From Rutpela maculata (Eukaryota > Arthropoda > Insecta > Coleoptera > Cerambycidae), in the NCBI GenBank assembly GCA_936432065.2, contig OW386286.2, positions 17,047,179-17,111,178 of the forward strand: a stretch of 64,000 nucleotides of DNA, given 5' to 3'. Every line of letters begins with the position of its first letter. The stretch's first letter is position 1. Positions 34,285-45,800 of the stretch are shown here, in pieces. A program made the translations under genes and the position numbers. Below the pieces are notes generated by a model. The model was given only the letters and a program-made list of their open reading frames with translations, had not been told where the DNA came from and ran no database searches.

Positions 34285-34973
34285 AAAACCGCTGCCCAAG
34301 GAATCACTACTTCCACATTCGGACTTTCTATCCAAGTCACACAACGAAAAAATTTTGTATCTGGAAATAATTGTTTATGGAACTTTAATAATATAATATT
34401 TAAAATTCTCTACCCCAAAAACCTATAAAACGATACCTCACATCGGTAGTGGGGTGGGGGTGGTGACAGGGGGTAGGAATGGGGGGTGGATAAAGTAAAA
34501 AAATATGTTGAGGTTTCTGGTCCTTGTACACACACTAAATCACATTTTTTTTATCCCCTTAATAATGGAGTGGGGGTGGTAATGGGGGTGGCCAATGCCA
34601 AAATTTTTTTTGAGACCTTAGCTTCTCTTGTATATACTAAATACCAATTTTATGGGACTCTTACCTGCTTGATTTACATATTTTCCCCAAATTTACCCCA
34701 ATTTACCCCCCAACCCTTCGATGGAACAAGATGAAAATATAATCTAGTTCTAGATCTCGTTAAGGTACATATGTGTACCAAATTTCAAGTCAATATCTCA
34801 AACGGTTCCAGAGTAAACGTGCGCACAAAAAAAGTTACAGACCGACAGACAGAAATTTTTTTTTCGCCCAAACTTGAAATCTCGACGTTTCATGACATTC
34901 TAAGCCTATTTGAACAATAAAATTTTTTTAAAATTTTTTTGTCGTTACTATACTTCCACTGGATGTGGAAGTA
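34285..34973 (+). repeat. AAACCGC-family repeat, full-length reference copy
   Basis: It opens AAAACCGCTGCCCAAGGAAT and closes with the hairpin ACTTCCACTGGATGTGGAAGT. In order it holds the GT-rich block ('tggggtgggggtggtgaca'), 'cttctcttgtatatactaaa', 'ccaacccttcgatggaacaa', 'gagtaaacgtgcgcac' and a 'gaccgacagacag' run. Nothing encodes a protein. Confidence 0.85.
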
Positions 34974-34999
34974 ATTAATAATCTTTAAATCACATTTAC

Positions 35000-35260
35000 T
35001 AAAAAAGGAATCAATATCTTTCATGTAATGGTTACAGATCGGAAGTTTTCTAATCACTTTTGGAGTTCCACAAAGCTCCAATCTTACACCTCTCCTGTTT
35101 TGCTATTTGTTAATGATTTGTGGTAGTAAATGAATTGTAATAAACTAGTTCTTGCTGAAGATCTTAAAATATTTAATATTATTGATTCTCAGGAGATAAC
35201 TCTGATAGCTTACAAGTGGACTATGTATACTAAACAAAATTCTACATTTACGTCTTATAA
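35000..35260 (+). pseudogene. LINE reverse transcriptase fragment
   Basis: One frame near 35053 gives FGVPQSSNLTPLLF, the RT motif B region (family pattern FGVPQGSxLGPLLF). A shifted frame gives LLFVNDLW, the NDL that follows it. LAEDLKIFNI near 35150 sits where the catalytic F-DD is expected, but as AED it has lost one Asp. Only this RT core remains. Confidence 0.7.
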
Positions 35261-35327
35261 CCTTTCTAAATTGTGGGAAAAATATTGACTATGTAAGAGA
35301 ACACACCCAACTAATTAATATGACTAC

Positions 35328-35395
35328 TTGATCGAGACGTAAGCATACTTGGCTCTCATCCTGAGGTCCTGGGTTCGAATCCCACTCCTCGCACT
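35328..35395 (+). repeat. tRNA-derived sequence (pseudo-tRNA or SINE head)
   Basis: It contains a perfect pol III B box (GGTTCGAATCC within 'cctgggttcgaatcccac') about 45 bases after a weak A-box-like region, followed by a T-rich tract. 'cttggctctcatcctgagg' resembles an anticodon arm. Acceptor pairing is poor, so I do not call a functional tRNA. Confidence 0.55.
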
Positions 35396-35669
35396 TTATT
35401 TTTTTAGAAATGAATCGCAGTATACTCGGATATTGGATACGTATTCGTTGTCTCTAGATCTACAGCCCCCCCTCTCGCACAAAATCTCTTCTGTGATGGC
35501 ATTCATTAGCTTTATTGGTGTATTAGATTGATCAGAATTAGCTCGACAGTTTACACAATGTGGTCCATTTGAAATGGGAGCACCTCTGTAATATCCATTT
35601 TCTCCAATAAATTTTTATTGCTTCCACCAAACCTCCATGTATTTCAATACATTTGTCATATCGCTTTTT

Positions 35670-36866
35670 ACTTCCACTTCCAGTGGACGTGTAGTAACGC
35701 AAAAAAAATTGCAAGCATTTTTATTGTTCAAATAAATAGGCTTAAAATGTCATGAAACATCGATTTTTAAGTCTTTTTTTGTGCGCACGATTACTCTGGA
35801 ACAGTATAAAATATTGACTTAAGATATTGATTTTAACGAGATCTGACACTAAATTATACTTTGATTTTATTCCGTTGAAGAGTTGGGGGATAAATTGAGG
35901 TAAATGGGGGTAAATCAAGCAAGTATGAATCCACAAAATTGGGTATTTATTATATACAGGGTGCGCCAATCAAAACTCCCCAGACGTGTAACTTTTTTAT
36001 TTTTGAAGCGATGACCATGTTGGGCACATCAAATGGTAGACATTTTTAAAGCCTTTAAACATGCATACAGAGTAATTTAAAAAACATTTTTTTGAAAAAA
36101 AAATGTTAAAAAAAGACTTAATTTCTTTGAATATTTTTTTACCTCCCTGTACATGAACTGTGTTAACGTTTTCTAATAAAGGTTTTAATTAGCTTCAATT
36201 TATGTTATTAAAATAAAAAATTTTAAAAAATAAAAATTTTGCAATTTCCTATTTAGTACATTTTAATATAAGTTTGTTGTTAAAAATATTTATTTCTTTT
36301 GTTTCTTGTTGCTGCTTTGTTACATTGAATGTTGTTTGTGAAACGTCTTTTACAAATAAAGCATAAAATTATTATTTACATTATTTTCAAAGTTATTTAA
36401 AAAAAAATCAGTTTGGAAGCGGAGAGTGTTTTTAATTTCTTCCTCTAAAACCAAAAAGAATTTCGAATATGACGTAATAACATAAATTGAAGCTAATTAA
36501 AACCTTTATAAACATTAACGCAGTTTATGTACAGGGTGAGGTAAAAAAACATTCAAGGAAATTAAGTTTCTTTTCTTAACAATTTTTTCAAAAAAAAATG
36601 TTTAAATCACTGTATGCATGTTTAAAGGCTTTAAAAATGTCTACAATTTGATGTGCCCAACATGGTCATCGCTTCAAAAATAAAAAAGTTACAAGTCTGG
36701 GGAGTTTTAAGTGGCGCACTGTATAAGAGAAGCTAAGGTATCAAAAAAAATGTTGGCATTGGCCACCCCAACCTCATTGTTAAAGGGAGTGAAAAAATAA
36801 AATTGTGATTTGGTGTGTGTGTACAAGAACCAAAAGCTTCAACTTTTTTTTTCTTCATTAAAAATC
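35670..36866 (-). repeat. AAACCGC-family repeat split by a MITE
   Basis: Bases 35670-35954 carry the hairpin end ('acttccacttccagtggacg') and middle, and 36724-36866 resume with 'agagaagctaaggtatc' and the GT-rich block. The break falls in the family's TATATA tract and is filled exactly by the MITE at 35957-36721. Confidence 0.8.
35957..36721. mobile_element. 765-bp long-TIR MITE (CAGGGTGCGCC / CAGTGCGCC ends)
   Basis: Ends CAGGGTGCGCCAATCAAAAC and the complement of CAGTGCGCCACTTAAAAC are flanked by TA on both sides. The arms extend about 240 bp and share 'tccccagac', 'gcgatgaccatgttgggcac', 'cctttaaacatgcata' and 'gcttcaatttatgttatta'. A TA target and no ORF suggest a Tc1/mariner-derived MITE. 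Confidence 0.88.
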
Positions 36867-36940
36867 TTCTTTACTCAATGAACTGTACTCCTGCTAATAG
36901 AGGAACGATTTTGATGTCTACGTCTATCTTTGAATGCCGT

Positions 36941-37059
36941 CAGGGCCGTACTCAGCTTTGGCGGGTCCCGGGCTAAGTAAATCTTCCGGGCCCCCTTATT
37001 TTGGGCAGGATTAAAAAATAAACGTCCTAAAAATAAATAAAAATCTGAGTACGGCCTTG
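36941..37059. mobile_element. 119-bp hAT-type MITE
   Basis: Inverted termini CAGGGCCGTACTCAG and CTGAGTACGGCCTTG are flanked by a perfect 8-bp direct repeat AATGCCGT (36933-36940 and 37060-37067). The size and duplication fit a non-autonomous hAT element. Confidence 0.92.
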
Positions 37060-37068
37060 AATGCCGTA

Positions 37069-37688
37069 CACACTTCTTTTTCACTTCTATCATTGTCTCC
37101 AGAAAAACGCTCAATTTAAATTTTTTCTTACAAAGTTAATGCAGCAGCCATTACGTAAAACTTATTTTTGTTAAACGTAAATAAATTAATTTCGCACTTG
37201 GTGAATAAATTGTCAACTTATTTGCAAGCAATCAAATAATCATTATTACGGCCTACATTGAATTTTTCTTAGAAATAAATAATAGTAGTGTAAATACATT
37301 GCTATTAATAAAAATTATAAATTATTAAATTATATTACTAAATAAATGAAATTGTTTTTCTTTCTTTCTTATTTGGTGGCTTTTGGAATTAGCAATTGTT
37401 TGAAATTTTTTGGTTGTCATGGTAACCATATGTGTTATTGGCAGCCATTTTACGGACTAATTCACGGTGCATTTTTAAAAATTGATTCTCTTATGACTTT
37501 TTTATTTTTGGGTAATACTATTTTAAGACCTTGTGAATCCAGTGGTGAAGTCAGATTATTCATAAAAAAATCGCTAAAAAAAAATTGTTGTTTTCGACAT
37601 CGAAAAATAGTCAGAGAATGCCTTGAAAATAAAAATTATTTTATGAAAATTTGTACTAAACTAGATTTTAATGCTTTATGTATTAAAA
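37069..37688. other. Non-coding AT-rich stretch
   Basis: A 150-codon frame at 37346-37798 crosses into the repeat fragment at 37689 and looks like chance rather than a gene. Confidence 0.4.
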
Positions 37689-37760
37689 AAACCGCTGCCC
37701 AAGGAATCACTACTTCCACATCCAGATTTTCCATCCAAGTCTGTCACAACGAAAAAGAAT
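37689..37760 (+). repeat. AAACCGC-family repeat, 5' terminal fragment
   Basis: Only the first ~70 bp of the family are present (AAACCGCTGCCCAAGGAATC to 'catccaagtctgtcacaacg'). Confidence 0.75.
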
Positions 37761-38400
37761 TCCTAAAGACACATCTTTTAAGTTATCCTGTATATTAAAT
37801 ATTTTATTACAAAAATCGCTCTTAAATATTAAATATTGAGTGTACATTAAATATTGAGTGTATCTGCTAAATATCCAACATAACATTTTTCAATAATTAT
37901 GAAAACAGAAATAAAAGATATTATTCTTAAAGAACGATAAGCTTTTGAAGCTGAAGCTGAATCAGACACCGCTCATATTCTTTTCTGAAACATATCTCGA
38001 AGTCATTAAAGTATTATTTAAATTAATTGAGGAGAAAACTAAGTGTCTTATCCGTCTGTATAAGGGTAAGTTCGTGGCCCCTTTTTCCGTCCTTGGTTAC
38101 TTTATTCTGTTTACAGTGAATGCGAAACTGTAGAAAATTAGTAACTCAAACACGCCTCAATAAACAGTTCCAGAAAATTGCAAACGTTTCTATTGGTGTC
38201 CTTCTGTTGAATATTGATGTATTACTAAAGTAGTTTGCCCTCTTTTATACGTTTAAGATTAACTTAAATGTTTGTGTTTGTTGTAAAGTTTATCCATCTT
38301 ATTTAGATCTTTATGGGGATAAATTACATTTACATTGGTCATTCGTTTAGTAGAATTAAGATTTTGTTTTGTCATCAAATCAGTTTCTTGAATTTTATTT
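37761..38400. other. Non-coding stretch
   Basis: No recognised feature. Confidence 0.35.
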
Positions 38401-38404
38401 TTTA

Positions 38405-38500
38405 CTAGGTTGGGTCAGTAGCTCAGTGGTTATCGTTAGCAATCGTAAGAACCATTAACTACATCTGAGTACTGTACAACCTCGGAAAGAGGAGCACTGC
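38405..38500 (+). repeat. tRNA-like (A-box) fragment
   Basis: 'gggtcagtagctcagtggtt' contains the A-box-like TAGCTCAGTGG of a tRNA 5' half. No B box follows at the right distance, so this is a fragment of a tRNA-derived repeat at best. Confidence 0.35.
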
Positions 38501-38860
38501 CATGGTGCTACTAGGTATTACGAAGGACTTCGATGCCGTCTGGACACCGGGACAGTTTTATAAACAAGACTCCTATCCACATCACGAAACTTATTCACTA
38601 ACATCTGACAAGCAGATCACCAGAGGTGCGAGTGATGACAAGTTTCCAACGCAGCAGAAAATACGTCCATGTGGCCTGCAGGGGTCATGCCTTGCATCTA
38701 AGCTTTACAATTTGTACGTCTCCGACTTCCCATCGTTTCCTAGCATTAGACTTGCCAAGTAAATTCACCAAGAACACAGTAATAGCATCAATATCGATAA
38801 GGCGAAACCAAATTTCAACAAGGGAAGTGAAGTACACCTTGCAAGAGACTGACGTTTAAC
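38490..38860 (+). pseudogene. Jockey-like LINE reverse transcriptase fragment
   Basis: The frame reads LGITKDFDAVWTPGQFYKQ, RT motif A (family: D-xKAFDxVWHxGLxYKL), and then GLQGSCLASKLYNLYVSDFP, RT motif B (family: GVPQGSVLSPxLYNLYxSDFP). The stretch between is short and altered, and the catalytic F-DD is missing. It is a dead 5'- and 3'-truncated piece of an element different from the CR1-type LINE at 42816. Confidence 0.7.
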
Positions 38861-39199
38861 CGACTTGTTAACGAAACTATACTCTCTATTCCTTGTCCAG
38901 AGGTCAGCACTCGCTCATGATTGGGAATAGGAAACAAAATAGTCAAAATAAAAATTTGATTTACACTGTTGTAGCGAGGCTGCCCCTAACATACCGGACG
39001 CTGACGTGGCGCAGCCCGTCGACCACGACACTAAGGTAACTTCCTGCTCTCGAGAATAAATATCTTCGCCGCATTTACAATTTTTCAAAGGTACACCTCT
39101 ACCTATTCTCCACTGGTGGATTACGTCCGCTTGACATCGCGGAAGTTCTACAAGCACAAACTGGACGATAGTCCATTACCACACAACGTAACACAAGTA

Positions 39200-39440
39200 A
39201 GAGAGCACAATGCACCGTTTGGAATTAATCAAAAATCATATCAGCCGCTTACATTTTCCAGCAACGGGGAAACAAGGAACACACAAAGAACCTGGTGGGA
39301 GATTATTCTGTTACACAGGATTCAGTTTATCGACTCGCAAGACCGCACGACGCACGAGCTATTGTTATTATTGTCCCAGTGCTTTGTGGTACTATCATAT
39401 CATATCATATCACCACCAGTGTGTTTGTGGAGCGTGAGAT
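39200..39440 (+). pseudogene. Possible piggyBac transposase C-terminus
   Basis: The frame from 39210 reads MHRLELIKNHISRLHFPATG, then GRLFCYTG, TRKTARRTSYCYYCPSALW; a one-base shift would give CPSALC. The order HFPAT, C-----R-T-R--Y-C--C--ALC resembles the cysteine-rich C-terminal domain of piggyBac-type transposases. Two of the usual cysteines are absent, and the catalytic DDD domain is not present. Confidence 0.4.
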
Positions 39441-39444
39441 GACA

Positions 39445-40603
39445 AAAATGGGTGATTATTGAATTATTCATCAAAGGCACTTGAAGCGTAATTGAAATTT
39501 TTTATTAATGACAATTGTCCCTGTTATTAACGACGATAATCCAGACATTTGATTCATTTATTGCAAGACGTAAAAAGTAAGAAATTTTAATTTTCAAAAG
39601 TTGTTAAAGTGTAAGTGTCAGTACATACAGCACATATATTAAACAAAGCAAAGGCATTAATTTTGTGTAAGAAATCATCAGTGAAAAATGTTCGTGAACA
39701 ATCTATACATATGGATCGAATATCACACTTAAGTCGAAACTCGAACCAATAGTTAAATATCTGTAAAAATCCTCTCCGTAATGTGAGAACGAGGATTAAG
39801 TGACAAAAACCGGAATTCCTTTATTTATCAAGCCGTAGGAACTTTCCAGACTAATGAAATGTTTTTTTTAGATAAGTGTGTTAACTAGTAGGTTATTTCA
39901 TATATTTTTAGGACACAAGCCTTAGGCAAAACTATATCTTTAATTTTAAGTCCGATTATGATTTCTAAAACATGTTCATTCCGTATTTCAGAATGACACG
40001 AGGAACACATTATTACAGGTCGTTTATCTCACTTAGACTGTTGGGTAAACCATTCCAGGATTCCTGCATAAATTCCATAAGCGGAAGCGAGTTTCATACA
40101 TTTGCGTTTTGAATGTAAATAATTTCAAGAAATATGACAGCTTTGCTGAAAACGGAGATAATAGAATTTACAAAATTTTTAAATAGTTATTTGTTTTCGG
40201 CTTTTCAATTATCCATTTAATATAGAGATACTGTTATATACAACGTGTCTCATTGTTGTGGACCAATGTGTTTGAGGGTTGGTTTCAGTATAGCGAAATT
40301 GTTTTTATTTATTTTATTGTAGAGGTCGACATCTAATCTGAAACAAATGAGTTTATTAGCATTTTGACACATCACATAAATAGTTGCACCAAGACACATT
40401 AACCATAAAAATGTAAAACTTAAAAAATGGATCACTAATTGGTTGGTGCCCTCTATAAATATAGGAGATCTTTTGTTTCTTAAAATAAAGGAAAATCCTG
40501 ATAATGCCTTATTAAAAGAATAATATACAAATTATAAATATGTTATAAACACACTAATAAAAAACGCAAGGAAGATTTATATAAAGGTTGCTTAAACAAA
40601 ACA
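39445..40603. other. Non-coding stretch
   Basis: No recognised gene or repeat. Confidence 0.35.
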
Positions 40604-41400
40604 AAAACCGCTGCCCAAGGAATCACTACTTCCACATCCAGATTTTCTATCCAAGTCTCTCACAACGAAAAAAGTTTGTATGTGGAAATAATTGTTTATA
40701 GAACTTTAATAATATAATATTTGAAATCGTCTACCCAAAAAACCCATAAAACGATATCTCACGTCGGTAGTTATCTTGTATGTTATCTTTTTTTTTAGAA
40801 TTAACACCATGACAATATCTATACTTATATAAATAAGTCACAGAAATAAATATCTATCTATCTATCTATCTAGTGGGGTGGGGTGAAGGTGGTGATAGGG
40901 GGGTGACAGTGTGGTGGTGGATGAAGTCAAAAAATATTTTGAGGTTTTTGGTTCTTGTACATACACTAAATCACAATTTTTCTTCATCTCCTTTAATAAT
41001 AGGGTGGGGATGGTAATGGGGGTGGCTAATGCCAGAAAATTTTTTTACACCTTAGCTTCTCTTGTATATACTATATACTAAATACCAATTTTATTTACTG
41101 TTACTTGCTTGATTTACCTATCCACTCTCCATTTATCCCAATTTACCCCCCAACCCTTCGACGGAATAGGATGAAAATATAATCTAGTTCCAAATTCCGT
41201 TAAAGAGCATACGTGCCAATATCTTAAACGGTTCCAGAGTAATCGTGCGCACAAAAAAAGTTACAGACAGACCGACAGACATAATTTTTTTTCGCTCAAA
41301 CTTAAAATCTCGACGTTTCATGACATTCTAAGCCTATTTGAACAATAAAAATTTTCAAAAATTTTTTTGTCGTTATTATACTTCCACTGGATGTGGAAGT
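40604..41400 (+). repeat. AAACCGC-family repeat, full-length, with a LINE-tail insertion
   Basis: It opens AAAACCGCTGCCCAAGGAAT and closes with the hairpin ACTTCCACTGGATGTGGAAGT. The GT-rich block is interrupted between 'acgtcggtag' and 'tagtggggtg' by the ~105-bp segment at 40771-40873. Confidence 0.85.
40771..40873 (+). mobile_element. 5'-truncated LINE tail with (ATCT)n
   Basis: The inserted segment ends in about five ATCT units (40850-40873), typical of the 3' microsatellite of CR1/Jockey-type LINEs. A short 'tag' repeat at both edges may be the target duplication. It is too short to carry coding sequence. Confidence 0.6.
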
Positions 41401-41573
41401 AAAATAGCTCCAAAGACCTATGCAAGACCGTTAACCTGATAACTAACACCTCGAAGTTATCCATAACCGAAATAAATTGTATAAAAACCGAATTTCCGGA
41501 AACAACTCACGATAATTTAAAAATTGCGAAGAAGTTGTAAATTTTCACTGATATGGGTAAAAATTTACGCACA

Positions 41574-41876
41574 CTTATTGCTTGATTTACCTATTTACCC
41601 CCATTTACCCCAATTTATCCCCCAACCCTTCAACGAAATAAGATCAAAATATAATCTAGTTCCAGATCTTGTTAAAATACATACGTGGACCAAATTTCAA
41701 GTCAATATCTTAAACGATTCCAGAGTAAACGTGCATACAAAAAAAAGTTAGACAGACAAAAAAAATTTTTCTTGCTCAAACTTAAAATCTCGACGTTTCG
41801 TTCTAAGCCTATTTCAACAAAAAAATTTCAAAATTTTGCATTACTATACTTCCACTGGATATGGAGCTAATTAGAT
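41574..41876 (+). repeat. AAACCGC-family repeat, 5'-truncated
   Basis: It begins in the middle ('ttgcttgatttacctattta') and ends with a slightly altered hairpin ('acttccactggatatggagc'). Confidence 0.75.
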
Positions 41877-42032
41877 AATAAAATACAGACTAAGCAAGTA
41901 ACTAATTTTAAACATGGAATATATTCTAATTCTATTTTTTTATCCCCCACTTCCTTCCTAGAAATTGAAAATATTATCAATTACTTTAAAAACAAAAAAT
42001 CAACATACTTGAATGGAATTAATTCAGTTTTT

Positions 42033-42730
42033 ATACTCTTCGCAAAAACGAAGAGTATATTGTATTTGATCGGCACATTTCTAAATCAGTAAATATCGGT
42101 CGTAGAGAAAAAAATTTTATATCGTTATGTTAGTGAACGAATTCTGAACAACTTTCAAAATGTCCGTCTGTCCGTCCGTCATGTTTCTTGTAAGCACGAT
42201 AACTCAAGAAAGAAAAATCCGATTGTATTGAAATTTGGAGAGTAACTTAGTGTTAGCTAGAGGAAGAACCCTATTGTTTAAAAAAATTGATTGGTAAATA
42301 AAAAAGTTATTAGTAATTTAAAATTTAAAAAATATTTTTTACATTTTTTTATGGTTTGTAATAAATAGAAACCTTGCGAAATGTTATTTCCTATCACTAT
42401 TTTTTTTTTAATACATTTTACTAATGTGTGTGTTTCCTAATAATCAGAATAAATTTTCTAATGGTATATAATACACTCATTAACAATTTTAGTAATAAGA
42501 AATGATGGTGTAGTGGCAAGAGTTTCGTCTCGCAATCCAAGGGTCCCGGGTTCGATCTCTCACATCGTGATTTTTTTTTTCATATATTTTTTTTTTCACA
42601 ACAAAGTTGGTTGGTATCACAAATTTTAGAATGTCCAAAAATTAACATTATTTACAAGAAAAATGCGAAGAGTATCCTATAGAATGTGTAACAATTATAT
42701 AAAAAGCTCAGTAAATCGCCGAAGAGTATA
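42033..42730 (+). mobile_element. CTCTTCG-family hairpin-ended repeat
   Basis: It starts TATACTCTTCGCAAAAACGA, a hairpin (ACTCTTCG, loop, CGAAGAGT), and ends CGCCGAAGAGTATA, so CGAAGAGTATA also forms an inverted terminus. It interrupts the old LINE exactly between 'tcagttttt' and 'atgcttccactag'. The interior includes 'gtccgtctgtccgtccgtca' and a tRNA-like segment (42503-42575). It has no ORF. Confidence 0.7.
42503..42575 (+). repeat. tRNA-like domain inside the CTCTTCG repeat
   Basis: 'gatggtgtagtggcaagagt' resembles an A box and D arm, and GGTTCGATCTC (in 'cccgggttcgatctctcaca') a B box about 40 bases on. 'cacatcgtga' could pair weakly with the start. A T-run follows. Arm geometry is too poor for a functional tRNA; a tRNA-derived promoter or fossil is more likely. 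Confidence 0.6.
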
Positions 42731-42815
42731 ATGCTTCCACTAGTTTACTTTAACTTAATAAACAACATGATTGAATAATTCAATTGTCCCTCCGCTTTTA
42801 AGTGTGCCATTATAA

Positions 42816-45800
42816 TAATAATAATAAGTTTATTCATCCTGTTATTTCTGTTACACATGTGCGTTTACAATTTCTAAAGTTAAGAATAAACTAGAGAGTA
42901 GTAGAACTATAGCGATTATATATAAGTTTGATAAAAAAGTCATTTAAGGTTGTTTGTCAACATTACAATTCACAGAAGAAATCTTGTTTATGAATGTAAT
43001 ATTGCAAGTACAGGACCTCCTTATGTAGCTTTTTTTTTAATTTTATTTTATCGAGTAGAATGGATCCAATCATTTTAGAGACATGATATTAGGATGTTAT
43101 CTAGTTTTTGTTATAATATATGTACACATATACATATGTAGACATATATTTATGTTGTGGTTTATTTATCATGTGGGAGCATTTTATAAATATATACCAT
43201 TTTTAGAATGCACAAAACCATTTACCTGGGCCTGCTAGTTCAATATTTCTCATTTATAAGAGCATGTATTTTCAGTCGAGGATTATCTAATAGCCATCCT
43301 TTTGTGTGTTTTTTAAACATGTTTTTTGAATTTATTTGTTTAATATAATGTGGTAAATTATTATATATTTTTGGGTATAAGTATATAAAACTTCGTTGCC
43401 CTATAGTTTTTGACATTTTGGGTATTTTTATAGAACCTATTTTGTATCTAGTTTGATAGCAATGGTCAATATTTGGTGTAGCTTTTTTATTTTTGAAGTT
43501 AAATATTAATGTTCTTAATGCATATAATTGTCTAATGTCTAGTATACGAGCTTCTTTATAGAGATTATCACTGGAAAAGGTAGGTTCCTTGTTAAATATT
43601 ATTTTCAGTATCCATTTTTGAATTACTTCTAATTTGTTGATATATATGTTTGTAGCAGCGCCCCATGCAAGAATACCATAGGATAATTGAGATTCTACTA
43701 AGGCGGAGTATACCATCTTTAGTTGATTTATTTCAATAATTGTTTTCAATAGTTTGAATTTAGGTAATAATCCTCTTAGTTTTCTTATAAGCGAGTCGAT
43801 GTGAGTGTTCCATCTAAGGTGGGGGTCTAGTGTTAGGCCAAGGTATTTGACCGATTTTGCTGCTTTGATTGTAAATTCACTCTCGTCACACTTTATAGTA
43901 AGAGACTCAATATCCGGTATGTTGGATTTATAGCTAGTAAAGTAGAGGTAGTTTGTTTTTTTGAAGTTTATGGTTAGCAGTTTATGATCAAAGTAGTCTT
44001 TAATTAGTACCATATCTTTTTCAACAGTAGATTTTAAGTCAGTCCAGTTTTCACTAGTATAAAAAATGGCTGTGTCGTCGGCGAAACTGATTATATTTCC
44101 TTTAGTTGTAAGTGCAAACAAGTCATTTATATAGATTGTAAAGAGTAAGGGTCCGAGAACAGTTCCTTGGGGAACGCCAAATCTTACAACTCTTTTTGTG
44201 CTTAAACTGTTTCCTATTTTTACGCACTGTTCCCTCTCGGATAGATAACTTTTTATTAATTCTTGCGTTTTATCACGAATTCCGTAGTTATTTAATGATT
44301 CTATTAGTTGGGAGTGGCTAACTGTGTCAAAGGCTTTTGCTAGATCAACAAAAATACTCAGGGTTGCTTTTTTGTCATCGAGAGCGTTATATATTTTTGA
44401 CATTAGTGCGGCAATTGCATCCTGCGTCGATTTACCTTCTCTGAACCCGAATTGTTGATCTGATAGCAGTTTGAATTTATTTAAATAGGATGTTAATCTG
44501 ATTTTTATAACTTTTTCGAAAATTTTGGTGAAGTTTGTTATGAGGGAAATAGGTCTGTAGTTTGAGGTATCATGTTTATCACCAGCTTTGTAAATTGGTT
44601 TGATTACAGCTGTCTTAAAATGTGATGGACAGTCACCTTTGTCGATAATTAAATTTATTAAGTATACTAGTATAGGAGCAATTTCGTGTTGTATCTCTTT
44701 TATTGTCTCTGCTGTTATACCATCTATGCCTGGACTTTTGTTTGACTTTAACTGATTAATGATTTGCTTAATTTCAGCTTCATCCGTGGGAGACAAGTAC
44801 ATTGAGTTTGGAGTCATGCGAGTATTTGGGAAGGAACGTTTTGGTTTTACTATTTTCTTTGCTAAGGTGGCGCCTAACTCTGTGTAGTATAAATTAAAAT
44901 TTTCTGAGATCTCTTTATCGTCTTTAAGTATCTCGCCATTTTCATTTTTGATATTTGTTGTGTCTGTGTTTTTTCTATCCTTTTGTGACATACTGCTTAT
45001 TACTTGCCAGAGATTTTTAGAATTATTCGTATTTTGGTTAATTTTTTGTTTATAGTAATCTGTTTTTGTATTTCTAAGTAGTAACGTGAGCTGATTTTTA
45101 TATTTTTTATAGCGTGTGATGTTTTCGTGTGTAGGATTTTTCTGCATATTTGTATATAGTTCATATTTTGTGTTTACCGATTTCATTAGCCCTTCCGTGA
45201 TCCACTCATTTCTCTTTTTCTCCGTCTTAATAATTTTATTAACTGTACACTCATTTATACACTTTGTTATTTTATTTATGAATATGTCTGTGGCCGAGTT
45301 GATTTCATCGTTATCATACACGCTGTCCCATTTTGTGTTGATTAATGTTTCTTTAAGTTTTTTGTAATTTATATTTTTAATTACCCTTTGATTTTTTCTT
45401 GGTTCAGGAGTCATGTTTTTTAGATTATGTATTTTGAAGAATAGCGGGTAGTGATCTGTGATGCAGTTTTTTATTACTATAGGTATGAAGTTCGTAGTTT
45501 TGTTATTTCTAATGAAAATGTGATCGATACATGTCTTTGTTTCTCCTTGTACTCTTGTGCTTTTGTTTATTGTGGATACAAATCCATTTTCGGCAAGTAT
45601 ATTTAGGTATTGATCGCAAAAATCATCGTTTATATGTAAATTTATGTTTATGTCCCCGATTAATAGATGGTGGTCTATGTTTTTATTTATATTATTATTT
45701 AGATATTCTGCCAATTTTTCATTAAAATTGTATGGGCAGGTGGAAGGTGGTCGATATACAGCCGTTATTTCATATTTTTCATTTTGGAAGGAGAATTTTA

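Noticed and set aside
35328..35395. Functional tRNA gene
   Set aside because: The B box is perfect but the acceptor stem does not pair. Treated as tRNA-derived.
37346..37798. 150-codon plus-strand frame with a signal-peptide-like start
   Set aside because: Its last ~40 codons are the start of an AAACCGC repeat and the rest is low-complexity AT-rich translation.
38915..39157. 80-codon minus-strand frame
   Set aside because: It is GC-richer than its surroundings but has no recognisable motif and partly overlaps the piggyBac-like region on the other strand.
40851..40874. Stand-alone (TCTA)n microsatellite
   Set aside because: It is better explained as the 3' tail of a truncated LINE inserted in the AAACCGC repeat.
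42503..42575. Functional tRNA gene
   Set aside because: A and B boxes are visible, but the arms do not fold into a credible cloverleaf and it lies inside a dispersed repeat.
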